Shown here piece after piece: positions 8,346 to 18,300 of a stretch of 64,000 nucleotides of DNA; position 1 is the first letter of the stretch, and each line of letters begins with the position of its first letter. Under the pieces are notes generated by a model that saw only the letters and a program-made list of their open reading frames with translations, did not search any database and was not told where the DNA came from. The position numbers were made by a program, and so were the translations under genes. The stretch comes from Bryobacterales bacterium (lineage in GTDB: Bacteria > Acidobacteriota > Terriglobia > Bryobacterales > UBA6623): positions 8,635-72,634 of the forward strand of contig JAPPMC010000097.1 of NCBI GenBank assembly GCA_028819235.1, written 5' to 3'.

Positions 8346-10742
8346 TCATTCCGGCCAATTGTTGAACCTTCGGGCAGACGGACGCCCGAAGAACAGGCGG
8401 TCGCAGAAGTCAAACAGCGCCGACCAGTCCTCCTCGATCTGGCCGTGACCTCCAGGACGCCAGTGAACGGCCTGGTTGTCCGGTACGCCCAGCATTTCGA
8501 ACACCTCTTGGGCAGCCTCGAATGTCCTCCGGGTCCCTACCGGATTCGACAAGCCGTCATGCACGCCCAGCGTGTTGAGCAATCCGCGGGGGGCGACCAG
8601 CGCCTTGGCCGTGTGGCTCCCAAATGGCAATCGGTCCTCTAGGCCGATGAAGTCCCCCAGCCGAGGGGTGAACCAGTGCGGATGCGAGGACACCATGTCC
8701 CGTATGTCCTGCTGACGGCCGCCCGGCGTGAAGACTCGCCAACTCCCCGTGCCCCCAGAACCCGATGCAGAAGGAACACAGGCGGCGATCCGCTCGTCGT
8801 AGATCGCCGCGCAGAGGGCAGTCTTGCCTCCCCGGCTGTGCCCTGTCGCGACGATGCGCTCCGCGTCGACCCAGTCTTGGCCGACGAGATAGTCGATCAG
8901 CGGCTGGTAGAACCATGCCCAAGCGGCGATCGTACCCCAGTCGTACTCGGCCTCAGGGTACAGGGGAAAGACTCCCCCCGAGCGATTGCCCGGCCGATCC
9001 GCCGCGACGTGCTCGCGGTCGAACTTCACTACTGCGTAGCCACGCTCGACCGCTTGCAGATTCACCCAGGCGTCGACGCGGTCGCGGTCCTCTTCTCTGT
9101 ACTGTTCGCGTTTCTTGGGATCTTGGATCTCCTCAATGTGAAAGGTGAACAGGTCGTTCTTGACGACCGTAGGGAAGCGCCCGCCCTTGGCCGGGCGGAC
9201 GATCCCCACCCTCACGCTGGCCGATCGTCCGCTGCGGGTCAGCTTCAGGCGAAATGTCTCGCGCCAAGCGGCACCGCCTTGGGCAGACTCACGTTCGAAA
9301 CCACTGATGTCGAATTGGTCGGGCTTTGGCGGCATTCGGCCGTACTGGTAGTAGGCCATCAGTTCCTTCAGGGGGTTGCGGCCGCGGCTCCAAGCGTCAG
9401 CGGACCCCTTCGCGACGAGCCTTGCAAGTCCGCTGTACGATGGCAGGGCCGCCGGGTGCAGGAAGGGCTGGAGCCATGCGCCGTTCAGCATCACTCTTGA
9501 GACACGGCGTAAGGCGGATATGTCCGCGACGGGATCGCCGTCGAGCAGGACCAGATCTGCAGCGCTGCCGGCCTCGACCGTCCCAAGCCTCCCCCGAACG
9601 CCGAAGAAAGTCGCTGGAACGCTCGTTGCCGCAAGTAGCGCCTCTGAGGACGACAGGCCAGACTCCACCAGCAGTTCCATCTCGCGCCAGATCGCCTCGG
9701 GAGTAGGACCGTGGGAGGACGCCACGATCGGCACGCCCGCTTGAGCGGCCATTCCCGTGAACCGCTTCATCTTGGCGAACCCTGCCAGCTTCTCCTCGGT
9801 GGCGCCGCGCGCGCCGGGGCGGACCTCGAACGGACGGAGAGTGGGCGTTAGGAACACTCGCCGCTCGAGCATGAGCCGCAACAGTTCATCTACCTTGGGG
9901 TTCGCGTCGAGATCGATCTTGCTCCACAGCCGATAACGACCATCTTGGCGATGCGCGTTGTCCTCTCGAACGCCGTGCTCGAACTCCACGGCGTCCGCCT
10001 CGTCGGCCAGCGCCGTCCCCAATGACGTGACGTGTTCGATGCCGTTCAGGCCGGCTCGGATCGCGGCATCGGCTCTTACCAGCTCGAGGTGTGCGGTCAC
10101 CGGCAAGCCGAGCTCAGATGCCTCCTCGCACGTTGCCCGTATCAGGTTGAGAGGGAGCCGATAGTAGATCTTGATCGCCGAGGCACCGTCCTGCTGGAGC
10201 TGCCTTACGAGTCGGCGAGTCTCCGCTTCGGTCTGAAGGTCAACGGCGTTGTGGGGATGGGCGTGGGGAGTTTGGTCGAAGTGAGGACCCGTAAGGAAGG
10301 CCCTGGGCATCGGCCTCGCAGGATCGAGCAGGCGTCGGTAGACCGGGATCGGCCGTCCAGGATCACGAAACGCTGTGAAGCCGCCGGCCAGCAAGCCTTG
10401 CACCCTTCCGGGATCGTTCGTGTGGAAGTGCCCGTCCAACATTCCCGGCAGCAGGAATTTCCCCGACGCGTCGAACACGCGAGCGTCCGGCGGAATCTCG
10501 ACGCGACCGCTCGCTCCGGCATTGACGATCTCTCCAGCCTTCACGACCACCGCGGAATTCGCCAAGGGCAGCCCTTCGAGACCGTCGATCAGGGTGGCTC
10601 CGACAATTGCTATGACCCGGTCTGGATCTGCTGCTGCCGCCGGAGGATTGACCTCCCGCAACCCGGACCATTCCGGATCGGCCGCTGTCAAGAGCGCGGC
10701 CAGCAGATGCAGGCCCAAGAAAACTCCCGTCAGGAATCGCAA
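8346..10742 (-). CDS. Exported fusion: amidohydrolase domain + CE15/glucuronoyl-esterase-like alpha/beta-hydrolase
   Basis: 798 aa with a Sec signal (residues 1-20, ending LLTA-A). Residues about 40-430 are a metal-dependent amidohydrolase of the imidazolonepropionase-like group: PGMLDGHFH with HFH at 105-107, AIKIYY with candidate carboxylated Lys191, TAHLE (His218), GIEHVTS (His237), and the closing strand AGSAADLVLLDGDP. The usual final metal-ligand Asp (GTD) is replaced by IVASSHG at 339-345, so the metal centre is altered. Residues about 455-798 resemble carbohydrate esterase family 15: nucleophile Ser636 in GHSRGGK, SASGSGGTGSWR near 658, and GGHG with His766. CE15 enzymes cleave 4-O-methyl-glucuronoyl esters linking lignin and xylan, but the substrate here is unknown. 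No partner gene is adjacent. Confidence 0.8.
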   Translation of the reverse strand: MRFLTGVFLGLHLLAALLTAADPEWSGLREVNPPAAAADPDRVIAIVGATLIDGLEGLPLANSAVVVKAGEIVNAGASGRVEIPPDARVFDASGKFLLPGMLDGHFHTNDPGRVQGLLAGGFTAFRDPGRPIPVYRRLLDPARPMPRAFLTGPHFDQTPHAHPHNAVDLQTEAETRRLVRQLQQDGASAIKIYYRLPLNLIRATCEEASELGLPVTAHLELVRADAAIRAGLNGIEHVTSLGTALADEADAVEFEHGVREDNAHRQDGRYRLWSKIDLDANPKVDELLRLMLERRVFLTPTLRPFEVRPGARGATEEKLAGFAKMKRFTGMAAQAGVPIVASSHGPTPEAIWREMELLVESGLSSSEALLAATSVPATFFGVRGRLGTVEAGSAADLVLLDGDPVADISALRRVSRVMLNGAWLQPFLHPAALPSYSGLARLVAKGSADAWSRGRNPLKELMAYYQYGRMPPKPDQFDISGFERESAQGGAAWRETFRLKLTRSGRSASVRVGIVRPAKGGRFPTVVKNDLFTFHIEEIQDPKKREQYREEDRDRVDAWVNLQAVERGYAVVKFDREHVAADRPGNRSGGVFPLYPEAEYDWGTIAAWAWFYQPLIDYLVGQDWVDAERIVATGHSRGGKTALCAAIYDERIAACVPSASGSGGTGSWRVFTPGGRQQDIRDMVSSHPHWFTPRLGDFIGLEDRLPFGSHTAKALVAPRGLLNTLGVHDGLSNPVGTRRTFEAAQEVFEMLGVPDNQAVHWRPGGHGQIEEDWSALFDFCDRLFFGRPSARRFNNWPE

Positions 10743-11259
10743 GCCGCCAGTCTACAACCTCGTCAGCCGCCGGAAGGCGGTTGGCACGCGGATCCCGGTC
10801 CTCCGCCTTCGGCAAGCCCCCTTCGCGCATGCACTGTCTGGGCTGCAATGCCAACGGTCGGCAGCCATAACCGCTTCGTCAGGCTCCGACGCAGCCCAAT
10901 TCCAAGGACCCTGCCTTCGTCAGGCCCGCAGGCCAGCATCTCGCCTTGCCCGTGGCGGGTAGCCGGCACGCCCGTAGCGGTCGGTGTCGGAAGACGGAGC
11001 GAAGATGGCATGGCCCAACTCCCGGTCGAGGCCTTGGTCCGGCGTTCGCAAGATCCTCACTGTCCCCGACGGGCGCCGCTTGCAATGTGGCCACTGCAGG
11101 CGATGCTGAAGCGGCCCGCAGACACGCGACGCCCGATCAGCGCTTCCCCGGAACGACTCCAGCGTCCGAACGGCCCAGCGGAGGCGATCACCTACCCGCT
11201 GCAGCCCCATTTGGCCGCTCACGGCCGTCAGCCGCAGGTAGCGACGGTCAGGCCGATCT
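10743..11259. other. Intergenic region, no gene supported
   Basis: 517 bases between two minus-strand genes. Open frames cross it on both strands but none has family motifs, a plausible start signal or a coding pattern distinct from the GC-driven background. It must contain the promoter of the 8346-10742 gene; no convincing promoter or terminator was recognised. Confidence 0.4.
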
Positions 11260-14085
11260 TCAGTCTGTGCCTCCTCCGCCTGAGGTCTCCGCCATCAGCC
11301 GAAATAGTCCCGCCGTCTCACGCATCTGGAAGGGATCCAGCAGACCCTCTGGCATTATCGAGACGTCGGACTCGCGAATGTCGACGATGTCTTCCCGAAG
11401 AATGGAGACCGGGCGTTCAAGATCGGGAATCAGCAGCGTCACGCTCGCCTCGTCTTCCTCCAGGATCATTGCGGAATAGACATCGTCCTTCGTCTCGACG
11501 CGCCACGAACCGTATTGATCCGAGATCTCCCGGGAAGGCCACAGGACAGACTCAAGCATGTCGCGGCGGGTGAAACGATTCCCGAGAGTCGTCAGGTCGG
11601 GGCCGTAGTCCTTCCCCAAGTCTCCGAGGCGATGGCACTTTGCGCAGGCTTCTTCGTAGACCCTCACGCCATCCTCGATTGACGCAACCGTTGTCATGGG
11701 GTCGTACATCATGTACTCGAAGATCTCCTGCTCGCTGTACAGCCTCGTGCCGGTCCTGCGGGCGAACACGTTTGGCTGCACGTGGTCGGACCTCCTCCTC
11801 AGCCGGGCCAGCAGCTCCTCGTCGTCGACCGGCGCGAATTCGGGGATGGCCGCATAGGCAGCCTCCCGCTCCGACTCGTCGAAAAACTCCAGCGAAGACT
11901 CGAAGAGCCGATTGATGAAGCCCGCAAAGCTGGCCCCGCCACGCCAGTGCTGGGCCTTGCGGAACCACTGCAGGAGCCGCTGCTTCTGCTCCGCCGTCCA
12001 GCCTCGCTTGATCTCCCTGAGGCAGTACACGTAGTGGATTTGGAGGGGTTGGCCGTCTTCCCCCGGAGGGATCTGGGAGAGGATGCGCTCGATCGCTTCG
12101 GCCCGTCCCGAGTAGGCCATCGTCACCGCGTACTCGCGATCGAGCATCTCCACCCCGGTCGGAAAACGCGCCGCGACGATCTCGAAGAGCTGGTCGCGCA
12201 GGCTCTGCCGACAGCCCTCATCGACCTCAAGGCAGGCTAGGTGGAAGACACGCAGCAGGTCCGCCTCGACGCCGGCGGAGAGACCGCCGCGTCTCAGCAT
12301 GGAGAGTGCCTTCTCGAATACCGCTTCCAATTGAATCGGCTCCGAAGCGGTGCGGACCAGTGCGAGCATTCCCTCGGCGGCGGAGCGGGGATCGCTGTCA
12401 TCGACAACAATTGACCTCCAGTCATCCCTAGGCGTTTCTTCCAGCGCGACCCGCGCGGCCCAGCGGACAAATCGATCGTCGTCTCCGAGTAGCCCCTGGA
12501 GGACGGACGCTGGAACGAATCCCGGATCGCCCATCCTGACCAGCGCCTCGGCGGCCCGGCGCCGGACGAATGCGTCGGGATCCGAAAGGCCGTCGGCGGC
12601 GATCGCCTTGGCCCTGTCGCTACCGTGCTGCCCGACGACGTAGATCGCGGCTGCCCGCAGCCCCGCATCGGCACTGTCGAACGCCGCGCGGATGAGCGGA
12701 GCGTCCGGCTTCGGACCGTACCGTTGCAGGATGTGGAGGGCCTGCATCCGGTCCCTCGGCTGGCCTATGTCGTCCCGCACCAATGCCTGCAGCTGCGTGG
12801 CCCACTCCTCGCCCATCAGTTCCTTCTGCGACTGGAAGTAGGCATGGCTGAAAGCGGAGAGCGGCTGGGGCTGGCGCACGATCGCGAGGACGCCGGACTC
12901 GGGCCGATGGGCGACGTTCGAGCGGTACCCCTCATAATTGACCCGGTAGAGGCCTCCACGTGTCATCCTTCCGCCCATCGTGAAGTACACCAGCCCGTCC
13001 GGCCCGACCTCGAGATCCGTCACGTTCAGGGGCTCCCCGTAGATGAAGTCAGTCGCCGGCTCGGCCAGCTCGTAGGTCGCACCGCTGCGCCGGAATCGCG
13101 ACAGCACAACCCGCCCTCTGGACCAGTCCCCCTGCAGGAAGGCGTCGAAGTACTCCGCCGGGTAGGCGTAGCTGTGGTAGAAGTCCACGCCCACCGGAGA
13201 GCCCCTTCCCAAGTCGTCCACTGGCGGCAGGGAGTCGATGTAGTAGGCCGGGAACTTCCCGGAACCCGTCCTCCAGCCGAAGTCGGCCGAGGGAATGCCG
13301 TGGACGGAGCGGACCTCGCGGTACCACGGAAGGTTGATGTCCCACTCCATGTCCGAGTCGAACGTAAACGCTTCACCCTCGTAGTTGTAGGCATGGTTGT
13401 ACGGGTTGCGGAATCCACCGAACTGGAGCGAGAACGCCCGGCCGCCCTCGAGCATGCGCAACAACACGCCTCCCGGAGCCTTCCTGCCGACCGCGTGGCC
13501 GCGGGAGTCCATGTAGCGGGCCAGCAGCTGGGATTCTCTGTACCCGCGGAGCGGAGATCGGTCAGCGATCCGGTCCGCCGGGACGAACGTGTGATTCCCC
13601 AGCAAGACAGTGACCGAGGCATCCGGCGCGCGCCGGATGTCATGTGGACCGTGCTCTCCTATGCGACCCGTCCATTGGACCAGACTCTCGCGGCTGTCGG
13701 CGATACCATCGCCGTCGCCGTCGGGCAGCCGGAACAGGTGCGCTGTACCGTCTTCGGGATTCGTGCAGTTGCCGTACAGCGTCGAACCGTCGAACCAGAT
13801 TCCCTGGCAGTTCTCCACCTCATCGCTGATGACCTGCTGCGACTCGGGAGTCCCGTCCATATCGGAATCCAGCAGCCGTACAGGATGCCCACGTTCCTTC
13901 GACACCACGGGCATGCCGTGCGCGTCGAATGTGATCTGGATCAGGGACCCGATCTGACCGTCGTTGGCCAGCTGCTCGACGACAAAGCCGTCCGGGACGT
14001 CGTAGGGACCCTCAAGCTGTGGGTCCTCAATCTGGCAGCCGGGAATCGCGAGCAGAGCCACCGAGAGGGGCAGTGTTCGGAGCAT
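11260..14085 (-). CDS. Lipoprotein with quinoprotein-type beta-propeller, HEAT repeats and C-terminal cytochrome c (PVC-type)
   Basis: 941 aa. The N-terminus LPLSVALLAIPGCQ is a lipobox-type signal with Cys17, so the mature protein is probably membrane-anchored in the periplasm. Residues about 30-390 look like the six-bladed PQQ-dehydrogenase-like propeller of planctomycete/verrucomicrobial membrane-bound dehydrogenases, with several DxDxDG-like calcium sites (DSDMDGT, DGDGDGIAD). Residues about 430-600 carry HEAT-like repeats (RRRAAEALVRMGDPG). Heme attachment is CAKCH at 814-818, followed by the family tail GPDLTTLGNRFTRRDMLESVLWPSREI. The architecture suggests oxidation of a sugar or alcohol coupled to cytochrome reduction; substrate unknown. 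Isolated on the minus strand. Confidence 0.82.
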   Translation of the reverse strand: MLRTLPLSVALLAIPGCQIEDPQLEGPYDVPDGFVVEQLANDGQIGSLIQITFDAHGMPVVSKERGHPVRLLDSDMDGTPESQQVISDEVENCQGIWFDGSTLYGNCTNPEDGTAHLFRLPDGDGDGIADSRESLVQWTGRIGEHGPHDIRRAPDASVTVLLGNHTFVPADRIADRSPLRGYRESQLLARYMDSRGHAVGRKAPGGVLLRMLEGGRAFSLQFGGFRNPYNHAYNYEGEAFTFDSDMEWDINLPWYREVRSVHGIPSADFGWRTGSGKFPAYYIDSLPPVDDLGRGSPVGVDFYHSYAYPAEYFDAFLQGDWSRGRVVLSRFRRSGATYELAEPATDFIYGEPLNVTDLEVGPDGLVYFTMGGRMTRGGLYRVNYEGYRSNVAHRPESGVLAIVRQPQPLSAFSHAYFQSQKELMGEEWATQLQALVRDDIGQPRDRMQALHILQRYGPKPDAPLIRAAFDSADAGLRAAAIYVVGQHGSDRAKAIAADGLSDPDAFVRRRAAEALVRMGDPGFVPASVLQGLLGDDDRFVRWAARVALEETPRDDWRSIVVDDSDPRSAAEGMLALVRTASEPIQLEAVFEKALSMLRRGGLSAGVEADLLRVFHLACLEVDEGCRQSLRDQLFEIVAARFPTGVEMLDREYAVTMAYSGRAEAIERILSQIPPGEDGQPLQIHYVYCLREIKRGWTAEQKQRLLQWFRKAQHWRGGASFAGFINRLFESSLEFFDESEREAAYAAIPEFAPVDDEELLARLRRRSDHVQPNVFARRTGTRLYSEQEIFEYMMYDPMTTVASIEDGVRVYEEACAKCHRLGDLGKDYGPDLTTLGNRFTRRDMLESVLWPSREISDQYGSWRVETKDDVYSAMILEEDEASVTLLIPDLERPVSILREDIVDIRESDVSIMPEGLLDPFQMRETAGLFRLMAETSGGGGTD

Positions 14086-14437
14086 AAGGAACCAAGTTTA
14101 CCGATCCCGGCACAGTCGGCAGCACGGGCCGTGCGAAGGCAGACCCGTTCCCGAAGGCATGGCTAAGGAGGAAGCCACCGCCACCGGTTGTCTGTGGCGC
14201 GCGAGCTCCAGCGCTGCCCTTGGCCCGGGCAACCAATGAGTCGAAGGACCACGGGAGCGGGTCGGGCCCATCGGCCACAGACAAGTCCCAGCGCTTACGG
14301 GCAACCGGACGGCATGGCCCGTGTGCACTCCGAGACCTGAATTGGATCGTCTTCGAGCCATCTGCGCAAGCAGTCGGAGGGCGACAGATTGCCCCGTGCA
14401 GGCTATTGGCCCCGCATACCCGGATACGTGGATCTGC
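14086..14437. other. Intergenic region, no gene supported
   Basis: 352 bases between the propeller-cytochrome gene and ctaA, both on the minus strand. No family-matching frame or RNA gene was seen. The promoter for the 11260-14085 gene should lie here. Confidence 0.4.
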
Positions 14438-15355
14438 TTAGGTGGGAACAGCTCGTCGCTCGGGTGGCGAATCCACGCAGGCCAGCACGAGAGCGATCCA
14501 TACGCACTGCGCCAATAGGAGGTGAACGAGTTGCAGGGGAGCCGGCGCGGACAGCGCGACGTTCGCGAATCCGATCACCACTTGAACTACCACCAGATGC
14601 AGCGCGGCGCGCGCCAGCCTGCTGGTCCCGGCCTCGGACTCGAGCAGCCAAACCAAGTAGGCAGCCGCGGCCACGGCCATTACGGGGTGGATAATCCGCA
14701 GCCGGACCAGAAAATGGCTGGCGGGTGTGAGATCCTCGCGAATCGCCGCGAACAGTCCCGGGGCCAGTTCGACTTCTCGGGGAAACAGCGTATCGCCCAA
14801 GGCCGTTACGGCACCGGTCATTGCCGTGCCGACCAACATGGCCAGGCCAACCGAGAAGGCCGCTCTTCTCCGCGACAGGAAGGCCCCCGCCTCCGGCTGC
14901 GCCGATCGCCAGGCAGCGAGGGACCCGAAAGCTGTCAGTAGAAGGGTGTTCGTCAGATGCAAGGCGATCACGATCGCCCGCTCCGGTGACCGGTCGTCGG
15001 CCACGAGTTCGCCCAGCACTAAGCCGGCGCCTATGGCGCCCTCGAACACTATGAAGAGCAGCGTCAGACCGACCAGTCGTGTCACCGGGCTCCAGCCCGA
15101 GCGCATCCACGACCACGCAAGCAGCGCCAAGCCAAAAACGCCGCAGAGCGCGCTCGTCGCACGGTGGGTGAACTCGATCACGGTAGCGGTGGACGGTGAG
15201 GTTGGCAGCACTTCGCCGTGGCACGTCGGCCAGTTGCTACCACACCCATCCCCGCTGTGCGAGATCCGCACCCAAGCACCGAAGAGGATTACGGCAATCA
15301 GATACGCAAGGAATGCCCACGCGGCCAGCGCAAACCGCGACCCGCCGCGCTTCAC
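14438..15355 (-). CDS. ctaA: Heme A synthase, COX15/CtaA family
   Basis: An integral membrane enzyme that oxidises the C8 methyl of heme O to give heme A for cytochrome c oxidases. 305 aa with about eight hydrophobic segments. Motifs: GAWVRISHSGDGCGSNWPTC near 26-45 (the conserved WVR, SG and two loop cysteines), EFTHR near 61 (heme-ligand His), ALHLTNT near 131, RIIHPVMA near 222 and QLVHLLLAQ near 276, giving the expected paired histidines. The start lies 5 bases after the pyc stop, so it is the distal gene of a pyc-ctaA operon. No ctaB or cytochrome oxidase genes are in the window. Confidence 0.9.
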   Translation of the reverse strand: MKRGGSRFALAAWAFLAYLIAVILFGAWVRISHSGDGCGSNWPTCHGEVLPTSPSTATVIEFTHRATSALCGVFGLALLAWSWMRSGWSPVTRLVGLTLLFIVFEGAIGAGLVLGELVADDRSPERAIVIALHLTNTLLLTAFGSLAAWRSAQPEAGAFLSRRRAAFSVGLAMLVGTAMTGAVTALGDTLFPREVELAPGLFAAIREDLTPASHFLVRLRIIHPVMAVAAAAYLVWLLESEAGTSRLARAALHLVVVQVVIGFANVALSAPAPLQLVHLLLAQCVWIALVLACVDSPPERRAVPT

Positions 15356-15360
15356 CGCTC

Positions 15361-18300
15361 TTAGTCCGCCAGCACGAGCAGGAGGTCCTTCGACTCCACT
15401 TGGTTGCCGGCGCTAACCACGATCTCCTTCACCTTGCCGGCCTTCGGCGCGTAGATCGTGCTCTGCATCTTCATCGCCTCGAGCGTCAGCAGCTTGTCGT
15501 TGGCTTCGACCTCGTCCCCGGGACCGACGAACAGGCCGGTCACCAAGCCAGGCGTGGGGGCGCCCACATGGTCCGAGTTGCCACTGTCCGCCTTGCGCGC
15601 CGCCGGCCTGGCAGCCTGCAGCGAGCGATCGCGCACGCGCACTTCCCGCGGCTGGCCATTGAGCTCGAAGAACACCGTACGCGTGCCGTTGGGCTGCGGG
15701 TCCCCGCAGGTCAGGAACTTGACAATCAGGCGCTTTCCGGTCTCGATGTCGAAGACGCACTCCTCGCCGTCTTCGAGGCCGTAGAAGAACACCGGAGTCG
15801 GCAGCACGCTGACGTCGGCGAACTTGCGCCGCGTGGTCACGTACTTGGCGAAGACATTCGGGTACAGCAGGTGGCTCAGGGCATCGGCGGTCGTGGCCTC
15901 GCGGCCTAGGATCTTTCCGGCCTGGGCCTTGGCGTCGTCGAAGTCGGCGGGCGGGAGGCTATCCCCGGCCCTGCCCTCGATGGGCTCTTTGCGGCACACC
16001 AGGATCTCCCGCACGGCCGGCGGCCAGCCTCCGGGCGGTTCTCCCAAGCTCCCGCGCATCATGTCGACCACGGAGTCCGGGAACCCTACGTTGTGGTGCA
16101 CAGGAAGCTTGCGAACTTCGTCGCAGGTCATCCCTTTGGCCAACAGGAACAGGGCCAAGTCGCCCACGACCTTGCTGGAGGGAGTCACCTTGACTATGTC
16201 CCCCAACAGCTGGTTGACGTCAGCGTACATCTGCTCGACTTCCCTCCAGCGCTGCGCGAGGCCCATCGCTGCAGCCTGCTGCTGCAGATTGGTGAACTGC
16301 CCGCCGGGGATCTCGTGCTTGTAGAGCCTGGCACTGCCGGCTTTGGGAGCGTTGTCGAACGGGAGGTAGTAAGTGCGGACGGTCTCCCAGAACAGCGAGC
16401 AATCGCCTAGCGCCTCGGAGTCGAGGCCTGTGTCTCGATCCGTTCCCCGGAGCGTCCCGACCAGGGTGTTCAGGTTTGGCTGGCTGGTGGATCCCGAGAC
16501 TGCAGCAACGGCCGCATCGACGATGTCGACCCCGGCCTCAGAGGCCTTCAGAATGCTGGCCCCGTTGATGCCGCTGGAGTCGTGCGTGTGAAAGTGCACG
16601 GGAAGGCCGATCTCGGCGCGCAGTACGCGGACCAATTCGTGGGCGGCATACGGGCGGCACAAGCCAGCCATGTCCTTGATCGCAAGGATGTGGGCACCCA
16701 TCCGCTCCAGTTCGCGGGCCAGTTCGACGTAGTAGTTGATGCTGTATTTAGGCCGCCGCGGGTCACGAATGTCGCCGGTGTAGCAGATTGCCGGCTCGCA
16801 GATGGAGGGCGTTTCGCGAACGGCATCCATCGCGACGCCCATGTTGCGCAGGTCGTTTAGCGAGTCGAATATCCGGAATACATCGATCCCTTGGCGCGAG
16901 GACTCGATCGTGAATTCCCGGACGACGTTGTCGGGATAGCTGGTGTACCCGACGGCATTGGAAGCGCGCAGCAGCATCTGGAAACAGATGTTTGGGACAG
17001 CCTTGCGCATGACCCTCAGCCGATCCCAAGGGTCTTCGTACAGGAATCGCATGGCGGAGTCGAACGTCGCGCCGCCCCACATCTCTAGGCTGAACAGCTC
17101 TGGCAGGCGCTGGGCAACGGCCGGGGCCGTCGCCAGCAGGTCGTGGGTCCGGACGCGCGTGGCGAGCAGGGACTGGTGGGCGTCCCGAAATGTCGTGTCC
17201 GTGACCAGTAGCTGCTTCTGGTCCCGGACCCAACTGCAGAATCTCTCAGGCCCAAGATTGAGCAACAGCTGCCGCGTGCCGGAGGCGGGTGCCTGTCCCA
17301 CTTCCATCGGCACTGCCGGCGGTGGCTCGCAACGGACCGGACTCGTCTTCCCGGCCACCGTGGGATTGCCGTTCACGATCGTGTCCCCGATGTAGCTCAT
17401 CAGACGGTTGGCACGGTTCCGCCCACGGCGGAAGCGGAACAGCTCCGGCGTGCTGTCCAAGAATCCGGTGGTCACCTCGCCGTTCAAGAAGAGCGGGTGA
17501 TTGACAACGTTCCGCAGGAACTGGATGTTGGTCTTGACGCCGCGAATCCGGAACTCCTGCAGTGCTCGATCAGCCTTGGCAATGGCCCCGGGCAGATTGG
17601 TGTTCCAAGCCGTGAGCTTGACGAGCAACGAGTCGTAGGACGGGCTCAGGACTGCGCCCGGGTATGCTGCGCCGTCCAGCCGGATGCCGAAGCCCGCTGC
17701 CGAGCGATAGGTCTGCAGCCGCCCGTAATCGGGAGAGAAGCTGTCGGACGGGTCCTCGGTGGTGATGCGGCACTGGATCGCGAAGCCGGTTCGGCTCACG
17801 TCCTCCTGCAAAGGCACCAGCAGCGGCTCATCGTGGAGCTTGCAGCCCTGGGCGATCAGGATTTGGGCCCGCACGATGTCCACTCCCGTGATCATCTCGG
17901 TGACCGTGTGCTCGACCTGGATCCGGGGATTCACCTCGATGAAGTACCACTCGCCAGTGTCCGAGTCGACGAGAAACTCGACCGTTCCGGCGTTGCGATA
18001 GCCGGTCGTGCGAACGACACGGAGGGCGGCCTCGCAGATCTCGTGCCTCAGGCCGTCGTCCAAGTTAAATGCTGGGGCGAGCTCGACCACCTTCTGGTGC
18101 CTGCGCTGAACCGAGCAGTCCCGTTCCCAAAGATGCACAGCATTTCCGTGCTCGTCGGCCAGGATCTGGACCTCGATGTGCCTGGCCCGTGTGATGTAGC
18201 GTTCGAGGAAGACCGAGCCATCGCCGAAGGTCCGCAGTGCTTCGTTGCGCGCCTCCTCCACTCGTTCGACCAGTTCGGAGGGGCCCCGTACGACGCGCAT

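Noticed and set aside
10032-11573. 513-codon + strand open frame
   Set aside because: It runs antisense through the amidohydrolase-CE15 gene, the intergenic gap and the propeller-cytochrome gene. No motifs; typical high-GC antisense openness.
12625-14166. 513-codon + strand open frame
   Set aside because: Fully antisense to the propeller-HEAT-cytochrome lipoprotein, whose domains are clear.
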